Notes: a model not told the origin generated them from the sequence alone. A stretch of DNA of 64,000 nucleotides from Actinobacteria bacterium OV320 (GCA_001298545.1 LJCX01000031.1:434001-498000); one strand, 5' to 3'; positions 35,116 to 43,958 are shown, counted from the first letter of the stretch. Made by a program: numbers and translations.

Positions 35116-36816
35116 TCAGAACGAGAACGGGATGTAGCACAGGGCGGCCAGGATCAGCGCGCTCCAGCCCAGCAGCGCCGGGCGCCGGTACCACGCGTCG
35201 TCGCCCGCCGCCGGCGGCTCGGCCATGCCGGGGGAGACGGTGCCGTAGACCAGGCCCTGGAGCTCCTCGTCCCGCTTGGGTGCCGTGAACAGCGACACCG
35301 CCACCATCACGACCGCGCCCGCCACGAAGCCCGCGATCGCGGAGACGAAGTTCGCGCCCTGGTCGGTGGGGATGCCGATGATGTCCTGCTTGTAGAGGAC
35401 GAAGTAGTTGACCATCGCGGCCGTCGTGCCCGCGAGCAGGCCCCAGAAGCCCGACTTCTTCGACGCCCGCTTCCAGAACATGCCGACGATGAAGACGACG
35501 AACATCGGCACGTTGAAGAAGCTGAACAGCGTCTGGAGGTAGCTCATGATGTTCGAGAAGGACGAGGCGAGGAACGCCGTGCCCACCGAGGCCGCCACGC
35601 CGATGGCCGTGATGAGACGGCCGAAGCGCACGTAGTAGGCGTCCTCCCGGCCCCGCACCACGTACTTCGCCCAGATGTCGGTCGTGAACACCGTGTTGAA
35701 GGACGAGACGTTCGCCGCCATGCCCGCCATGAACGCCGCCAGCAGGCCGGTCACCGCGATGCCCAGCACACCGTTGGGCAGCAGCTCCTGCATGAGGTAC
35801 GGGATCGCGTCGTTGTACTGGAGGTCGGAGTCGGCCGTGCCGATCTTCGGCACCAGTACCGCCGCCACCAGGCCCGGGATCATCACCAGGAAGACGATGA
35901 AGATCTTCGGGAACGCGGCGATGAGCGGGGTGCGCTGGGCCGCCGACAGGTTCTTCGCCGACAGGGCGCGCTGCACCTCGGCGAAGTTCGTCGTCCAGTA
36001 ACCGAAGGAGAGGACGAAGCCGAGGCCCAGCACGATGGTCAGCCAGTTCGCGCCGAGCGGGTTGTCGCTGCCGATGCCCGTGCCGCCCCAGGCGGTGACG
36101 AAGTCGTCGCCGTGGGCCTCGGTCAGGGAGTCCGTCAGGCCGTCCCAGCCGCCCACCTTCTTCAGGCCGAGCACCGACAGCGGGATGAGCGCCGCCAGGA
36201 TCACGAAGAACTGCAGGACCTCGTTGTAGATCGCCGAGGAGAGACCGCCGAGCGTGATGTAGGCCAGCACGAAGGCGCCGGCGACCACGATCGCCACCCA
36301 CTGCGGCCAGCCCAGCAGTGCCTCGACGACGATCGCGAGGGCGTACAGGTTCACGCCGGAGATCAGGATCGCCGCGAAGGCGAAGAGGGCCGAGCTCAGC
36401 AGGTGCGCGCCCCGGTCGAAGCGCAGCAGCAGGAACTCGGGGACGGAGCGGACCTTGCTGCCGTAGTAGAACGGCATCATCACGATGCCCAGGAAGACCA
36501 TCGCCGGGATGGCGCCGATCCAGTACCAGTGGACGGTGTACGCGCCGTACTGCGCGCTGTTCGCGGCCATGCCCAGGATCTCGGTGGCGGCCAGGTTGGC
36601 CGAGACGAACGCGAGGCCCGTGATCCAGGCGGGCAGGGAGCGTCCGGAGAGGAAGAAGTCGAGGCTGGTCTTCACCGATCTGCGAGCGGCGAAGCCGATG
36701 CCCAGGACCACGACGAAGTAGATGCCGAGGATCGTGTAGTCGAGCCAGTTCGTCGGCAGCCGGAGCTCCGCCGCCAGCTGTGCTGCCGTGTAGGCCGGGT
36801 CTGTGGGGGTTCGCAT
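35116..36816 (-). CDS. Sodium:solute symporter (SSS family), probably for galactose
   Basis: A 566-residue transporter with about 14 membrane segments of the SSS (LeuT-fold) family. Recognisable parts are the N-terminal FFLSGRSLPAWITGLAFVSA, followed by SANLAATEILG in helix 1, and ITLGGLSSAIYNEVLQFF. The substrate is inferred from position: it is divergent from galTEK across a 149-bp region, so a galactose or related sugar import role is most likely. Ribosome site AGGG close to the ATG. Confidence 0.88.
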   Translation of the reverse strand: MRTPTDPAYTAAQLAAELRLPTNWLDYTILGIYFVVVLGIGFAARRSVKTSLDFFLSGRSLPAWITGLAFVSANLAATEILGMAANSAQYGAYTVHWYWIGAIPAMVFLGIVMMPFYYGSKVRSVPEFLLLRFDRGAHLLSSALFAFAAILISGVNLYALAIVVEALLGWPQWVAIVVAGAFVLAYITLGGLSSAIYNEVLQFFVILAALIPLSVLGLKKVGGWDGLTDSLTEAHGDDFVTAWGGTGIGSDNPLGANWLTIVLGLGFVLSFGYWTTNFAEVQRALSAKNLSAAQRTPLIAAFPKIFIVFLVMIPGLVAAVLVPKIGTADSDLQYNDAIPYLMQELLPNGVLGIAVTGLLAAFMAGMAANVSSFNTVFTTDIWAKYVVRGREDAYYVRFGRLITAIGVAASVGTAFLASSFSNIMSYLQTLFSFFNVPMFVVFIVGMFWKRASKKSGFWGLLAGTTAAMVNYFVLYKQDIIGIPTDQGANFVSAIAGFVAGAVVMVAVSLFTAPKRDEELQGLVYGTVSPGMAEPPAAGDDAWYRRPALLGWSALILAALCYIPFSF

Positions 36817-36831
36817 GCCCTGCTCACTTCG

Positions 36832-36954
36832 TTTGGTGTTCTTTGTTTGGTTGTGGTGGTGACTGGCGTGGGGGTTTATGGTTTTATGTGTTTGGTTCTG
36901 TTGGAAGCTTCGCTAGGTGTACGGATCTAGGTCTGCGGGTCTAGAGGTACGGAT
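36832..36954. promoter_or_regulatory. Divergent promoter region of symporter and galTEK with short direct repeats
   Basis: The plus strand is strikingly T/G-rich here. TTTGGT occurs three times (36832-36837, 36846-36851, 36891-36896), and TACGGAT occurs twice (36920-36926, 36948-36954) around two TCTAG blocks. The galactose operon promoter of Streptomyces is known to be galactose-inducible and glucose-sensitive with a direct-repeat operator. Linking these repeats to that operator is inference. Confidence 0.5.
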
Positions 36955-36965
36955 GGAGAGTCGCG

Positions 36966-38027
36966 GTGAAGAAGACCTCGACCCGCTTGGCCGACGGTCG
37001 TGAGCTGATCTACTACGACCAGCGGGACGACTCGGTGCGCGACGCGGTGGACAGGCGTCCGCTGGACCCCACGGTCACCACTTCGGAGGTACGGCGGGAC
37101 CCCCTGCTCGGCGATTCCATCGCCGTGGCCTCGCACCGGCAGGGGCGCATCTACCACCCGCCGGCCGACGAGTGCCCGCTCTGCCCCTCCCAGGGCGACC
37201 GGCTCAGCGAGATCCCGGACTCGTCGTACGACGCCGTCGTCTTCGAGAACCGTTTCCCCTCGCTGGCCGGCGACTCCGGGCGCTGCGAGGTGGTCTGCTT
37301 CACCTCCGACCACAACGCGTCCTTCGCCGACCTCACCGAGGAGCAGGCGCGACTGGTCCTCGACGCGTGGACGGACCGGACGTCCGAGCTGTCGCATCTG
37401 CCCTCCGTGGAACAGGTGTTCTGCTTCGAGAACCGTGGCGCCGAGATCGGTGTGACTCTGGGTCACCCGCACGGGCAGATCTACGCCTACCCGTTCACCA
37501 CTCCGCGCACCGCGCTGATGCTGCGTTCGGTCGCGGCGCACAAGGAGGCGACCGGCGGGGAGAACCTCTTCGACGCCGTCCTGGAGCGTGAACTCGCCGA
37601 CGAGCGGGTGGTCCTGGAGGGTGAACACTGGGTCGCGTTCGTGCCGTACGCGGCGCACTGGCCGTACGAGGTGCACCTCTACCCGAAGCGCCGGGTGCCG
37701 GACCTGCTCGCCCTGGACGAGGAGGCGCGCACAGAGTTCCCCCAGGTCTATCTGGAACTCTTGAGGCGCTTCGACCGGATCTTCGGCGAAGGTGAACCGC
37801 CCACGCCGTACATCTCCGCCTGGCACCAGGCGCCGTTCGGCGCGCTGGAGGAGTTCGAGGGCGTCAACCGGGACGACTTCGCGCTCCATCTCGAGCTTTT
37901 CACCATTCGCCGCACTTCCGGCAAGCTGAAGTTCCTCGCGGGCTCCGAATCAGGCATGAACGTCTTCATCAACGACGTCCCGCCGGAGTTCGCGGCCCGG
38001 CGACTGCGAGAGGTAGCGAGTTCATGA
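36966..38027 (+). CDS. galT: Galactose-1-phosphate uridylyltransferase
   Basis: GalT, 353 residues, exchanges UMP between UDP-glucose and galactose-1-phosphate in the Leloir pathway. The catalytic HIT-type motif HPHGQIYAYPF is present (the second His is the nucleophile), with CPLC near 59 as half of the zinc site and ENRFPSL before the substrate region. GTG start with GGAGAG five bases upstream. First gene of the galTEK operon; its stop overlaps galE by 4 bp (ATGA). Confidence 0.97.
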   Translation: MKKTSTRLADGRELIYYDQRDDSVRDAVDRRPLDPTVTTSEVRRDPLLGDSIAVASHRQGRIYHPPADECPLCPSQGDRLSEIPDSSYDAVVFENRFPSLAGDSGRCEVVCFTSDHNASFADLTEEQARLVLDAWTDRTSELSHLPSVEQVFCFENRGAEIGVTLGHPHGQIYAYPFTTPRTALMLRSVAAHKEATGGENLFDAVLERELADERVVLEGEHWVAFVPYAAHWPYEVHLYPKRRVPDLLALDEEARTEFPQVYLELLRRFDRIFGEGEPPTPYISAWHQAPFGALEEFEGVNRDDFALHLELFTIRRTSGKLKFLAGSESGMNVFINDVPPEFAARRLREVASS

Positions 38028-39019
38028 GCGGCACCACCGGCACGAGCGGCAAGTATCTGGTCACGGGTGGCGCGGGCTACGTCGGCAGCGTGGTCGCCCG
38101 GCACCTGCTGGAGGCCGGCCACGAGGTCGTCGTGCTCGACAACCTCTCCACCGGTTTCCGCGAGGGTGTCCCGGCGGGTGCCTCGTTCATCGAGGGCGAC
38201 ATCCGCGACGCCGCCAAGTGGCTCGACGACTCCTTCGACGCCGTGCTCCACTTCGCCGCGTTCTCGCAGGTCGGCGAGTCCGTCGTCAAGCCCGAGAAGT
38301 ACTGGGACAACAACGTCGGCGGCACCATGGCCCTGCTCGGCGCCATGCGCGAGGCCGGCGTGCGCAAGCTGGTCTTCTCGTCCACGGCGGCGACGTACGG
38401 CGAGCCGCAGCAGGTGCCGATCGTGGAGAGCGCGCCGACGCAGCCCACGAACCCCTACGGCGCCTCCAAGCTCGCCGTCGACCACATGATCAGCGGTGAG
38501 GCCGCCGCCCACGGGCTCGGTGCCGTCTCCCTGCGCTACTTCAACGTGGCCGGCGCGTACGGCGAGCAGGGCGAGCGCCACGACCCCGAGTCGCACCTCA
38601 TCCCGCTCGTCCTCCAGGTCGCGCAGGGCCGCCGCGAGGCCATCTCCGTCTTCGGCGACGACTACCCGACCCCCGACGGCACCTGCGTCCGCGACTACAT
38701 CCACGTCGCCGACCTCGCCGAGGCCCACCTCCTCGCCGTCGCCGCCGCCAAGCCGGGCGAGCACCTCATCTGCAACCTCGGCAACGGCAACGGCTTCTCC
38801 GTGCGGGAGGTCATCGAGACGGTCCGCGAGGTCACCGGCCACCCGATTCCCGAGGTCGTGGCCCCTCGTCGCGCGGGCGACCCGGCGGTCCTGGTCGCCT
38901 CGGCGGCCACCGCCCGTGAGCGGCTGGGCTGGAACCCGTCCCGCGCGGATCTCGCGGGTATCGTCGCGGACGCGTGGGAGTTCGCTCAGCACATCGCAAG
39001 CAGCGCAAGGGAGTCGTAG
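38024..39019 (+). CDS. galE: UDP-glucose 4-epimerase
   Basis: GalE, 331 residues, an extended short-chain dehydrogenase that interconverts UDP-galactose and UDP-glucose using bound NAD. The Rossmann motif is VTGGAGYVGS near the N terminus. The active site is Tyr-x3-Lys in NPYGASK (about 145-149), preceded by SSTAATYG. The ATG overlaps the galT stop, and the last base of its TAG is the first base of the galK GTG, so all three genes are translationally coupled. Confidence 0.97.
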   Translation: MSGTTGTSGKYLVTGGAGYVGSVVARHLLEAGHEVVVLDNLSTGFREGVPAGASFIEGDIRDAAKWLDDSFDAVLHFAAFSQVGESVVKPEKYWDNNVGGTMALLGAMREAGVRKLVFSSTAATYGEPQQVPIVESAPTQPTNPYGASKLAVDHMISGEAAAHGLGAVSLRYFNVAGAYGEQGERHDPESHLIPLVLQVAQGRREAISVFGDDYPTPDGTCVRDYIHVADLAEAHLLAVAAAKPGEHLICNLGNGNGFSVREVIETVREVTGHPIPEVVAPRRAGDPAVLVASAATARERLGWNPSRADLAGIVADAWEFAQHIASSARES

Positions 39020-40176
39020 TGGGGGCACAGGAAGTTCGCGAGGGTTTCGTCCGGCTGTACGGGGCCGAGCCCGAGGGCGTCTGGGCGGCGCCCGGCCGCG
39101 TCAACCTCATCGGTGAGCACACCGACTACAACGACGGCTTCGTGATGCCCTTCGCGCTGCCGCACATCGCGGTCGCGGCGGTCGCCCGGCGCACCGACGG
39201 CGTGCTGCGGCTGCACTCCGCCGACCTCGACAGCGGCGTCGCCGAGCTGCGGCTCGACGAGCTGACGCCCGAGTCCGACGACGCCTGGACGGCGTACCCG
39301 GCCGGAGTCGTCTGGGCCCTGCGCGAGGCCGGGCACGCGGTGACCGGCGCCGACATCCACCTGTCCTCGACGGTCCCGTCGGGCGCGGGCCTGTCGTCGT
39401 CCGCGGCCATCGAGGTCGTCGTGGCCCTGGCGCTGAACGACCTCTACGCCCTCGGGCTCCAGGGCTGGCAGCTCGCCCGCCTGTGCCAGCGCGCCGAGAA
39501 CGTCTACGTCGGCGCGCCCACCGGCATCATGGACCAGACGGCGTCCGCGTGCTGCGAGGCCGGCCACGCGCTGTTCCTCGACACCCGCGACCTCTCGCAG
39601 AAGCAGATCCCCCTCGACCTCGCCGCCGAGGGCCTGCGCCTGCTGGTCGTCGACACGCAGGTCACGCACGCCCACAGCGGTGGCGAGTACGGCAAGCGGC
39701 GGGCCGGCTGCGAGAAGGGCGCCGCCCTCCTCGGCGTCGACGCGCTGCGCGACATCGCGTACGCCGACCTGGACGCGGCCCTCGCCCGGCTCGGTGACGA
39801 GGAGGAGGTCAGCCGCCTGGTCCGCCATGTGGTGACGGAGGACCAGCGGGTGGAGCAGGTCGTCGCCCTCCTGGAGTCGGGTGGCGACACCCGCGCGGTG
39901 GGGCCGGTCCTGACGGCGGGTCACGCCTCGCTCCGGGACGACTTCCGGGTCTCCTGCGCCGAGCTGGACCTCGTCGTCGACACCGCGCTCGCCCACGGGG
40001 CGCTCGGTGCGCGGATGACCGGCGGGGGTTTCGGCGGCTCGGCGATCGTGCTGGCCGAGGCCACCGATGTCGAGACGCTCACCAAGGCCGTCGAAGAGGC
40101 GTTCGCGGCCGCGGGGCACAAGGCTCCGCGGGTGTTCGAGGCGGTGCCCGCGGCGGGGGCGCGCCGGCTGGGCTGA
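39019..40176 (+). CDS. galK: Galactokinase
   Basis: GalK, 385 residues, a GHMP kinase that phosphorylates galactose at C1. Signature GRVNLIGEHTDYNDGFVMP near the N terminus binds the sugar. The ATP loop is VPSGAGLSSSAA, and the C-terminal GHMP motif is RMTGGGFGGSAI. It starts at the GTG overlapping the galE stop by one base; GGGAG lies upstream. Last gene of the operon, followed by a hairpin. Confidence 0.97.
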   Translation: MGAQEVREGFVRLYGAEPEGVWAAPGRVNLIGEHTDYNDGFVMPFALPHIAVAAVARRTDGVLRLHSADLDSGVAELRLDELTPESDDAWTAYPAGVVWALREAGHAVTGADIHLSSTVPSGAGLSSSAAIEVVVALALNDLYALGLQGWQLARLCQRAENVYVGAPTGIMDQTASACCEAGHALFLDTRDLSQKQIPLDLAAEGLRLLVVDTQVTHAHSGGEYGKRRAGCEKGAALLGVDALRDIAYADLDAALARLGDEEEVSRLVRHVVTEDQRVEQVVALLESGGDTRAVGPVLTAGHASLRDDFRVSCAELDLVVDTALAHGALGARMTGGGFGGSAIVLAEATDVETLTKAVEEAFAAAGHKAPRVFEAVPAAGARRLG

Positions 40177-40260
40177 TTGTTCCGCGCGGGGCGGTGGGTG
40201 TGCGAGTGGATCGCGCCCCCGCCGCCCCTTCCCGTTCCCGACCCTGGGGGCGGTGCCCGC

Positions 40261-40289
40261 AGGCCCCCTTTCGGCCCCGAAAAGGGCCT
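40261..40289 (+). terminator. Imperfect terminator hairpin after galK
   Basis: AGGCCC and TTTCGG on the left pair with CCGAAA and GGGCCT on the right, with small bulges and a 2-nt loop. It lies 85 bp downstream of galK. Confidence 0.5.
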
Positions 40290-40336
40290 CGTCCTCAAAC
40301 GCCGGACGGCTGGAGGGGCTGGAGGGGCTGGAGGGG
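40285..40336. repeat. Streptomyces intergenic repeat remnant plus 10-bp tandem repeat
   Basis: CCTCAAACGCCGGACGG is a sequence often seen between genes in Streptomyces genomes (recalled, not searched). It is followed by about three copies of GGCTGGAGGG that run up to the stop of the convergent acetyltransferase. Confidence 0.45.
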
Positions 40337-40780
40337 CTAGCCCAGGCTCTTCGTCAGGGTGAACTCCGTCAGGCCCGGGGGGTAGTCCTCGATCACGCAG
40401 ACCACCTCGTAGCCTCGGCGCCGGTAGAACTCCGGGGCCTGGAAGTCCCAGGTCTCCAGGCGTACGCGGTCGCAGCCGCGCTGCTCGCGGGCGATGCGCT
40501 CCGCCTCGGCGAGGAGGGCGCTGCCCAGGCCCGTGCCCCGGTGCCGGGCGTCCACCCAGAGGTAGGTGACGTGCAGCCAGGTCGTCCAGGTGTGGCCCAC
40601 CAGACCGCCGGCCAGCTCGCCGCCCGGGTCCAAGGCCCAGACGTGCAGCGCCGATTCGCGTTCCGCGGGGGTGCCGCGCAGTGCGCGCAGGACCGGGGAG
40701 GCCTCGGTGTTGGTGGCGAGCAGCCGCGAACGGAGAAGATCGCGGCGAGTCCTGTCGACTTCTGTCTCAAGACGAAACAT
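40337..40780 (-). CDS. GNAT-family N-acetyltransferase
   Basis: A 147-residue acetyl-CoA-dependent acyltransferase. Beta-strand 4 and the CoA loop are visible as LWVDARHRGTGLGSALLAEAE (motif A, R-x-x-G-x-G), followed by LETWDFQAPEFYRRRGYEVV (motif B with the family Tyr). The N terminus is longer and charged. The substrate is unknown. The ATG at 40780 is used; another ATG four codons earlier is possible. No clear ribosome site. The adjacent upstream ~80 bp are relatively AT-rich. Confidence 0.88.
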   Translation of the reverse strand: MFRLETEVDRTRRDLLRSRLLATNTEASPVLRALRGTPAERESALHVWALDPGGELAGGLVGHTWTTWLHVTYLWVDARHRGTGLGSALLAEAERIAREQRGCDRVRLETWDFQAPEFYRRRGYEVVCVIEDYPPGLTEFTLTKSLG

Positions 40781-41060
40781 GCGGCACACCATAAACGCGG
40801 TGGCCGAACCAATCCTGCAATTTGCCTTCCGCTCTACGCCCGCGGCCCTACCCTGTGAACAGTGCCGGTGGGGGCCGGTGCTGATCAGGGGGCGAGACAG
40901 TCGGGTACGGCGCCCGCGGTGGGGGTAGCAGTCTCTGCACGGCGGCGGCCGTTGCGGTAGTGCCTCTCCTTCGGGCGTCGTGTCCGCGCGGTCGTCGTTC
41001 TCCGTCTCCGGACCTTGGGGTATCCCCTGCTCTGTCAAGGAGCTTGGGGGAGGGGGTTTC

Positions 41061-41834
41061 GTGGTTCGCATTCGTGTACTGGTCGTCGACGACCACCGTA
41101 TCTTCGCCGAGTCACTCGCCGCGGCACTGGCCGCCGAGCCCGACGTCGACGTGTCCGCGGCCGGCAGCGGCCCGGCGGCACTGCGCAGTCTTGAGCGCGC
41201 GGCCGCCGAGGGGCGCCGGTACGACGTGCTGCTCGTCGACGCCGACCTGGGCGCCGCGCTGCCGGGCATACGGCCCGCCGTGCCCGTGCGGGAGGTGGGG
41301 GAGGACGGGCTCGTCGACGGGATATCGCTGGTCGTGGGGGTCCGGTCCGCGCAGCCCCATGTCCGCATCGTCGTCCTCGCCGAGAAGGACGAGCCGCGCC
41401 GTGCGGCCCTCGCCCTTCAGGCCGGGGCGTCCGGCTGGGTGGCGAAGGACTGCTCGCTGTCCCGGCTGCTCACCGTCATCAGAGGCGTGCTGCGCGAGGA
41501 GACCCACCTTCCGCCCGCCCTGCTCACCGGCGTCCTGCGGGAGTTGACGGCCGCCCGCAAGCACCGCACCGAGAGCGAACGGCTGGTCGAGTCGCTCACG
41601 CCGAGGGAGCGGGAAGTGCTGCGCTGCATGGTCGCGGGACTGGGCAGGAAGGCGGTCGCCGACCGGCTGTTCCTCTCCCCGCACACCGTCCGCACCCATA
41701 TGCAGAACGTCCTCGGCAAGCTGGGCGTGCACTCCACCCTCGCCGCGGTCGCCCTGGCGCGCCGGGCGGGCGTGGGGCCGGTGGATCTGGGGCCTGCCGG
41801 GCAGATCAGGCCGGAGGAAACCCACAGCGCCTGA
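41061..41834 (+). CDS. LuxR/NarL-family response regulator (orphan)
   Basis: A 257-residue regulator. The receiver domain has VVDDH and a normal phospho-acceptor in LLVDADLG, plus the C-terminal Lys region (VLAEKDEP). After the acceptor there is an insertion of about 25 residues (around PGIRPAVPVREVGEDG) not usual in NarL receivers. The helix-turn-helix follows (LTPREREVLRCMVAGLGRK, then SPHTVRTHMQNVLGKLGV). GTG start with GGGAGGGGG upstream. No kinase gene is adjacent; the nearest kinase is the orphan at 53998. It is a relative of the atypical regulator at 17800. Confidence 0.88.
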   Translation: MVRIRVLVVDDHRIFAESLAAALAAEPDVDVSAAGSGPAALRSLERAAAEGRRYDVLLVDADLGAALPGIRPAVPVREVGEDGLVDGISLVVGVRSAQPHVRIVVLAEKDEPRRAALALQAGASGWVAKDCSLSRLLTVIRGVLREETHLPPALLTGVLRELTAARKHRTESERLVESLTPREREVLRCMVAGLGRKAVADRLFLSPHTVRTHMQNVLGKLGVHSTLAAVALARRAGVGPVDLGPAGQIRPEETHSA

Positions 41835-41888
41835 TCAGCATGTGCGTGCCAGACCCCGCGTCTTCGGCCTGATCTGCCCGGTAGGACC

Positions 41889-42386
41889 TCAGCCGGGGAT
41901 GTTGTCGAACGGGGCGGTCAGCTGGCGTAGCAGGCCCGCCAGTTCGCCGCGCTGGGCGTTCGAGAGCTCGGCCAGGATCGCTCGTTCCTGGTCGAGCAGC
42001 CCGGCGAGCGCCTGGTCGGCGCGGTCCTTGCCGCCGTCCGTGAGGCGGACGAGCACACCCCGGCGGTCGCTCGGGTCCGGCAGCCGCTCCACCAGGCCCT
42101 TCTTCGCGAGCCGGTCGATACGGTTCGTCATCGTGCCCGAGGTCACCAGCGTCTGCGTCAGCAGCTGGCCCGGCGAGAGCTGGTAGGGCGCCCCCGCGCG
42201 CCGGAGCGCCGTCAGGACGTCGAACTCCCAGGGCTCCAGCTGGTGCTCGGAGAACGCCAGACGGCGTGCGCGGTCCAGGTGCCGGGCAAGTCTGCTCACC
42301 CGGCTGAGTACTTCCAGCGGCTCCACGTCGAGGTCCGGGCGCTCCCGGCGCCACGCTGCGACCAGCCGATCGACCTCGTCCTCCAT
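41889..42386 (-). CDS. tamR: MarR-family regulator, TamR-like
   Basis: A 165-residue winged-helix repressor. The recognition helix region SPGQLLTQTLVTSGTMTNR and the wing DRRGVLVRLT are typical of MarR. It is divergent from a trans-aconitate methyltransferase gene, the arrangement known for TamR of S. coelicolor, which represses itself and tam and is released by citrate or trans-aconitate-type ligands under oxidative stress. Operator palindromes between the genes support this. The start is the ATG at 42386 where the homology begins; a longer frame upstream overlaps the operators. Confidence 0.85.
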   Translation of the reverse strand: MEDEVDRLVAAWRRERPDLDVEPLEVLSRVSRLARHLDRARRLAFSEHQLEPWEFDVLTALRRAGAPYQLSPGQLLTQTLVTSGTMTNRIDRLAKKGLVERLPDPSDRRGVLVRLTDGGKDRADQALAGLLDQERAILAELSNAQRGELAGLLRQLTAPFDNIPG

Positions 42387-42414
42387 GACGATCAGTGTAG
42401 TGGTTGTGTCGACG

Positions 42415-42465
42415 TGAAGTCTCTTGATGTGGAGCATCTTGGTATCAAGTCTCTTGACATCAAGA
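42415..42465. promoter_or_regulatory. TamR-type operator: repeated CAAG(TCT)CTTG palindromes
   Basis: TCAAGTCTCTTGA at 42445-42457 is a perfect palindrome around TCT. A one-mismatch copy, TGAAGTCTCTTGA, is at 42415-42427, exactly 30 bp away (about three helical turns). A third perfect palindrome, TCTTGA-CA-TCAAGA (42452-42465), overlaps the second. The site ends just before the ribosome site of tam, so binding would block both divergent genes. Confidence 0.75.
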
Positions 42466-42490
42466 TAAAGTGGAGGGGAAGGTGTCAGGC

Positions 42491-43288
42491 ATGACGACCA
42501 ACCCCAGCTGGGACCCCGCCCAGTACCTGCGTCACGCCGGCCACCGCGGCCGTCCCTTCGGCGACCTCCTCGCCCGCGTCCCCGGCCTGCCCGGCGACCC
42601 GCCGCGGATCGCCGACCTCGGCTGCGGCCCCGGCAACCTCACCGCCGTCCTCGCCGACCGCTGGCCCACCGCCCGCGTCACCGGCTACGACAACTCGCCG
42701 CAGATGCTCGCCGACGCGGCGGCGCACGCGGGCGCGCGCCTCGACTTCGCCCACGCCGACCTCGCGAGCTGGGCGCCGCAGGAGACGTACGACCTGCTCG
42801 TCTCCAACGCCGCCCTCCAGTGGGTGCCCGGCCACCTCGACGCCTTCGCCGACTGGCTGGACGGCCTCGCCCCCGGCGGCGCCTTCGCCTTCCAGGTCCC
42901 CCACAACATCGACGCGCCCCTGCACGCCCTCATGCGCGAGCTCGGCCACAGCGCCCGCTGGAAGGGCCGCCTCGGCGATGTCCTGCGGCACGAGGACTCC
43001 GTCCACGCCCCCGGCGTCTACCTCGACCGGCTGGCCCGCCTCGGCTGCGCCACCGACGTCTGGACGACCACCTACCTCCATGTGCTCCAGGGCGACGACC
43101 CGGTCCTCGACTGGGTCAAGGGCACCGGCCTGCGCCCCGCCCTCGAAGCCCTCGCCGACGACACCGAGGCCCGCGACGCCTTCGTCACCGAATACCGCGA
43201 CCTGCTCCGCGAGGCCTACCCGAGCGCGGAGTACGGCACCGTCCTGCCGTTCCGCCGCCTGTTCGCGGTCGCCGTGAAGGGGGCCTGA
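42491..43288 (+). CDS. tam: Trans-aconitate 2-methyltransferase
   Basis: A 265-residue class I SAM methyltransferase that methylates trans-aconitate, an inhibitor of aconitase formed from cis-aconitate. The family N terminus WDPAQYLRHAGHRGRPFGDL is followed by the SAM motif IADLGCGPGNLT, an acidic GYDNSPQML and the SNAALQWVPGHL segment typical of Tam. The ATG at 42491 is used; an in-frame GTG nine bases earlier is also served by GGAGGGG. It lies under the operators of the divergent MarR gene and is followed after 1 bp by a VOC gene in an apparent operon. Confidence 0.9.
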   Translation: MTTNPSWDPAQYLRHAGHRGRPFGDLLARVPGLPGDPPRIADLGCGPGNLTAVLADRWPTARVTGYDNSPQMLADAAAHAGARLDFAHADLASWAPQETYDLLVSNAALQWVPGHLDAFADWLDGLAPGGAFAFQVPHNIDAPLHALMRELGHSARWKGRLGDVLRHEDSVHAPGVYLDRLARLGCATDVWTTTYLHVLQGDDPVLDWVKGTGLRPALEALADDTEARDAFVTEYRDLLREAYPSAEYGTVLPFRRLFAVAVKGA

Positions 43289-43289
43289 C

Positions 43290-43658
43290 GTGCTGGCCGC
43301 CGTCGACCATGTGCAGCTCGCCGCCCCGCCCGGCTCCGAGGACCTGCTGCGCCGCTTCTACACCGGCACCCTCGCGATGACCGAGGTCCCCAAGCCGCCG
43401 GTGCTCGCGGCGAAGGGAGGATGCTGGTTCCGGGCGGGAGCCGTGCGTCTGCACCTGGGGATCGAGCCGGGCTTCGAACCGTCCGCGAAGGCGCACCCCG
43501 GGCTGCGGGTCACCGGCATCGAGGCGTACGCCGCCCGGCTGGAGGCCCACGGCACATCGGTCACCTGGGACATGGACCTGCCGGGACACCGCCGCTTCTA
43601 CGCCCTGGACCCCGTCGGCAACCGGCTGGAGTTCCTGGAGCCGGTCAGCGGGGTTTGA
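43290..43658 (+). CDS. VOC-family (glyoxalase-like) protein
   Basis: A 122-residue single vicinal-oxygen-chelate domain: VDHVQLAAPPGSEDLLRRFY at the N terminus and FYALDPVGNRLEFLEP at the C terminus, with candidate metal ligands His (about 7) and Glu (about 115). The substrate is unknown; such proteins are dioxygenases, isomerases or resistance proteins. It starts 1 bp after tam with GAAGGGGG upstream, so it is probably under TamR control too. Confidence 0.88.
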   Translation: MLAAVDHVQLAAPPGSEDLLRRFYTGTLAMTEVPKPPVLAAKGGCWFRAGAVRLHLGIEPGFEPSAKAHPGLRVTGIEAYAARLEAHGTSVTWDMDLPGHRRFYALDPVGNRLEFLEPVSGV

Positions 43659-43723
43659 GGGGCGCGGGACGGGTCACTCGCCGTACTGAGACCACACGCA
43701 GACCTGACTGGGAGTGATGAACA

Positions 43724-43897
43724 GTGGCAGGCGAGCAGAAGTCCAAGGCGAAGATGGAACAGGCCAAGGGCAAGGCGAAGGAAACGATCGGCCGCACCGT
43801 GGGCAACGAGCGGATGGAGGCCGAGGGCCGCGCCGAGCAGGCCAAGGGTGACGCCCGTCAGGCCAAGGAGAAGGGCAAGGACGTCTTCAAGCACTGA
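43724..43897 (+). CDS. CsbD-family stress protein
   Basis: A very small (57-residue) highly charged, helical protein. It fits the CsbD pattern: an early KMEQAKGKAKETIGRTVGN, then a Glu/Ala/Lys-rich second half (AEQAKGDARQAKEKGKDVF). CsbD proteins are abundant general-stress proteins of unknown action. GTG start with GGGAG nine bases upstream. It appears to stand alone; 21-bp repeats follow it. Confidence 0.9.
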   Translation: MAGEQKSKAKMEQAKGKAKETIGRTVGNERMEAEGRAEQAKGDARQAKEKGKDVFKH

Positions 43898-43958
43898 CGA
43901 TGTCGTGCTGACGACGTAGTGCGGCGCTGACGCGCCCGCGGGTGGTGCCGCGTTCGTA

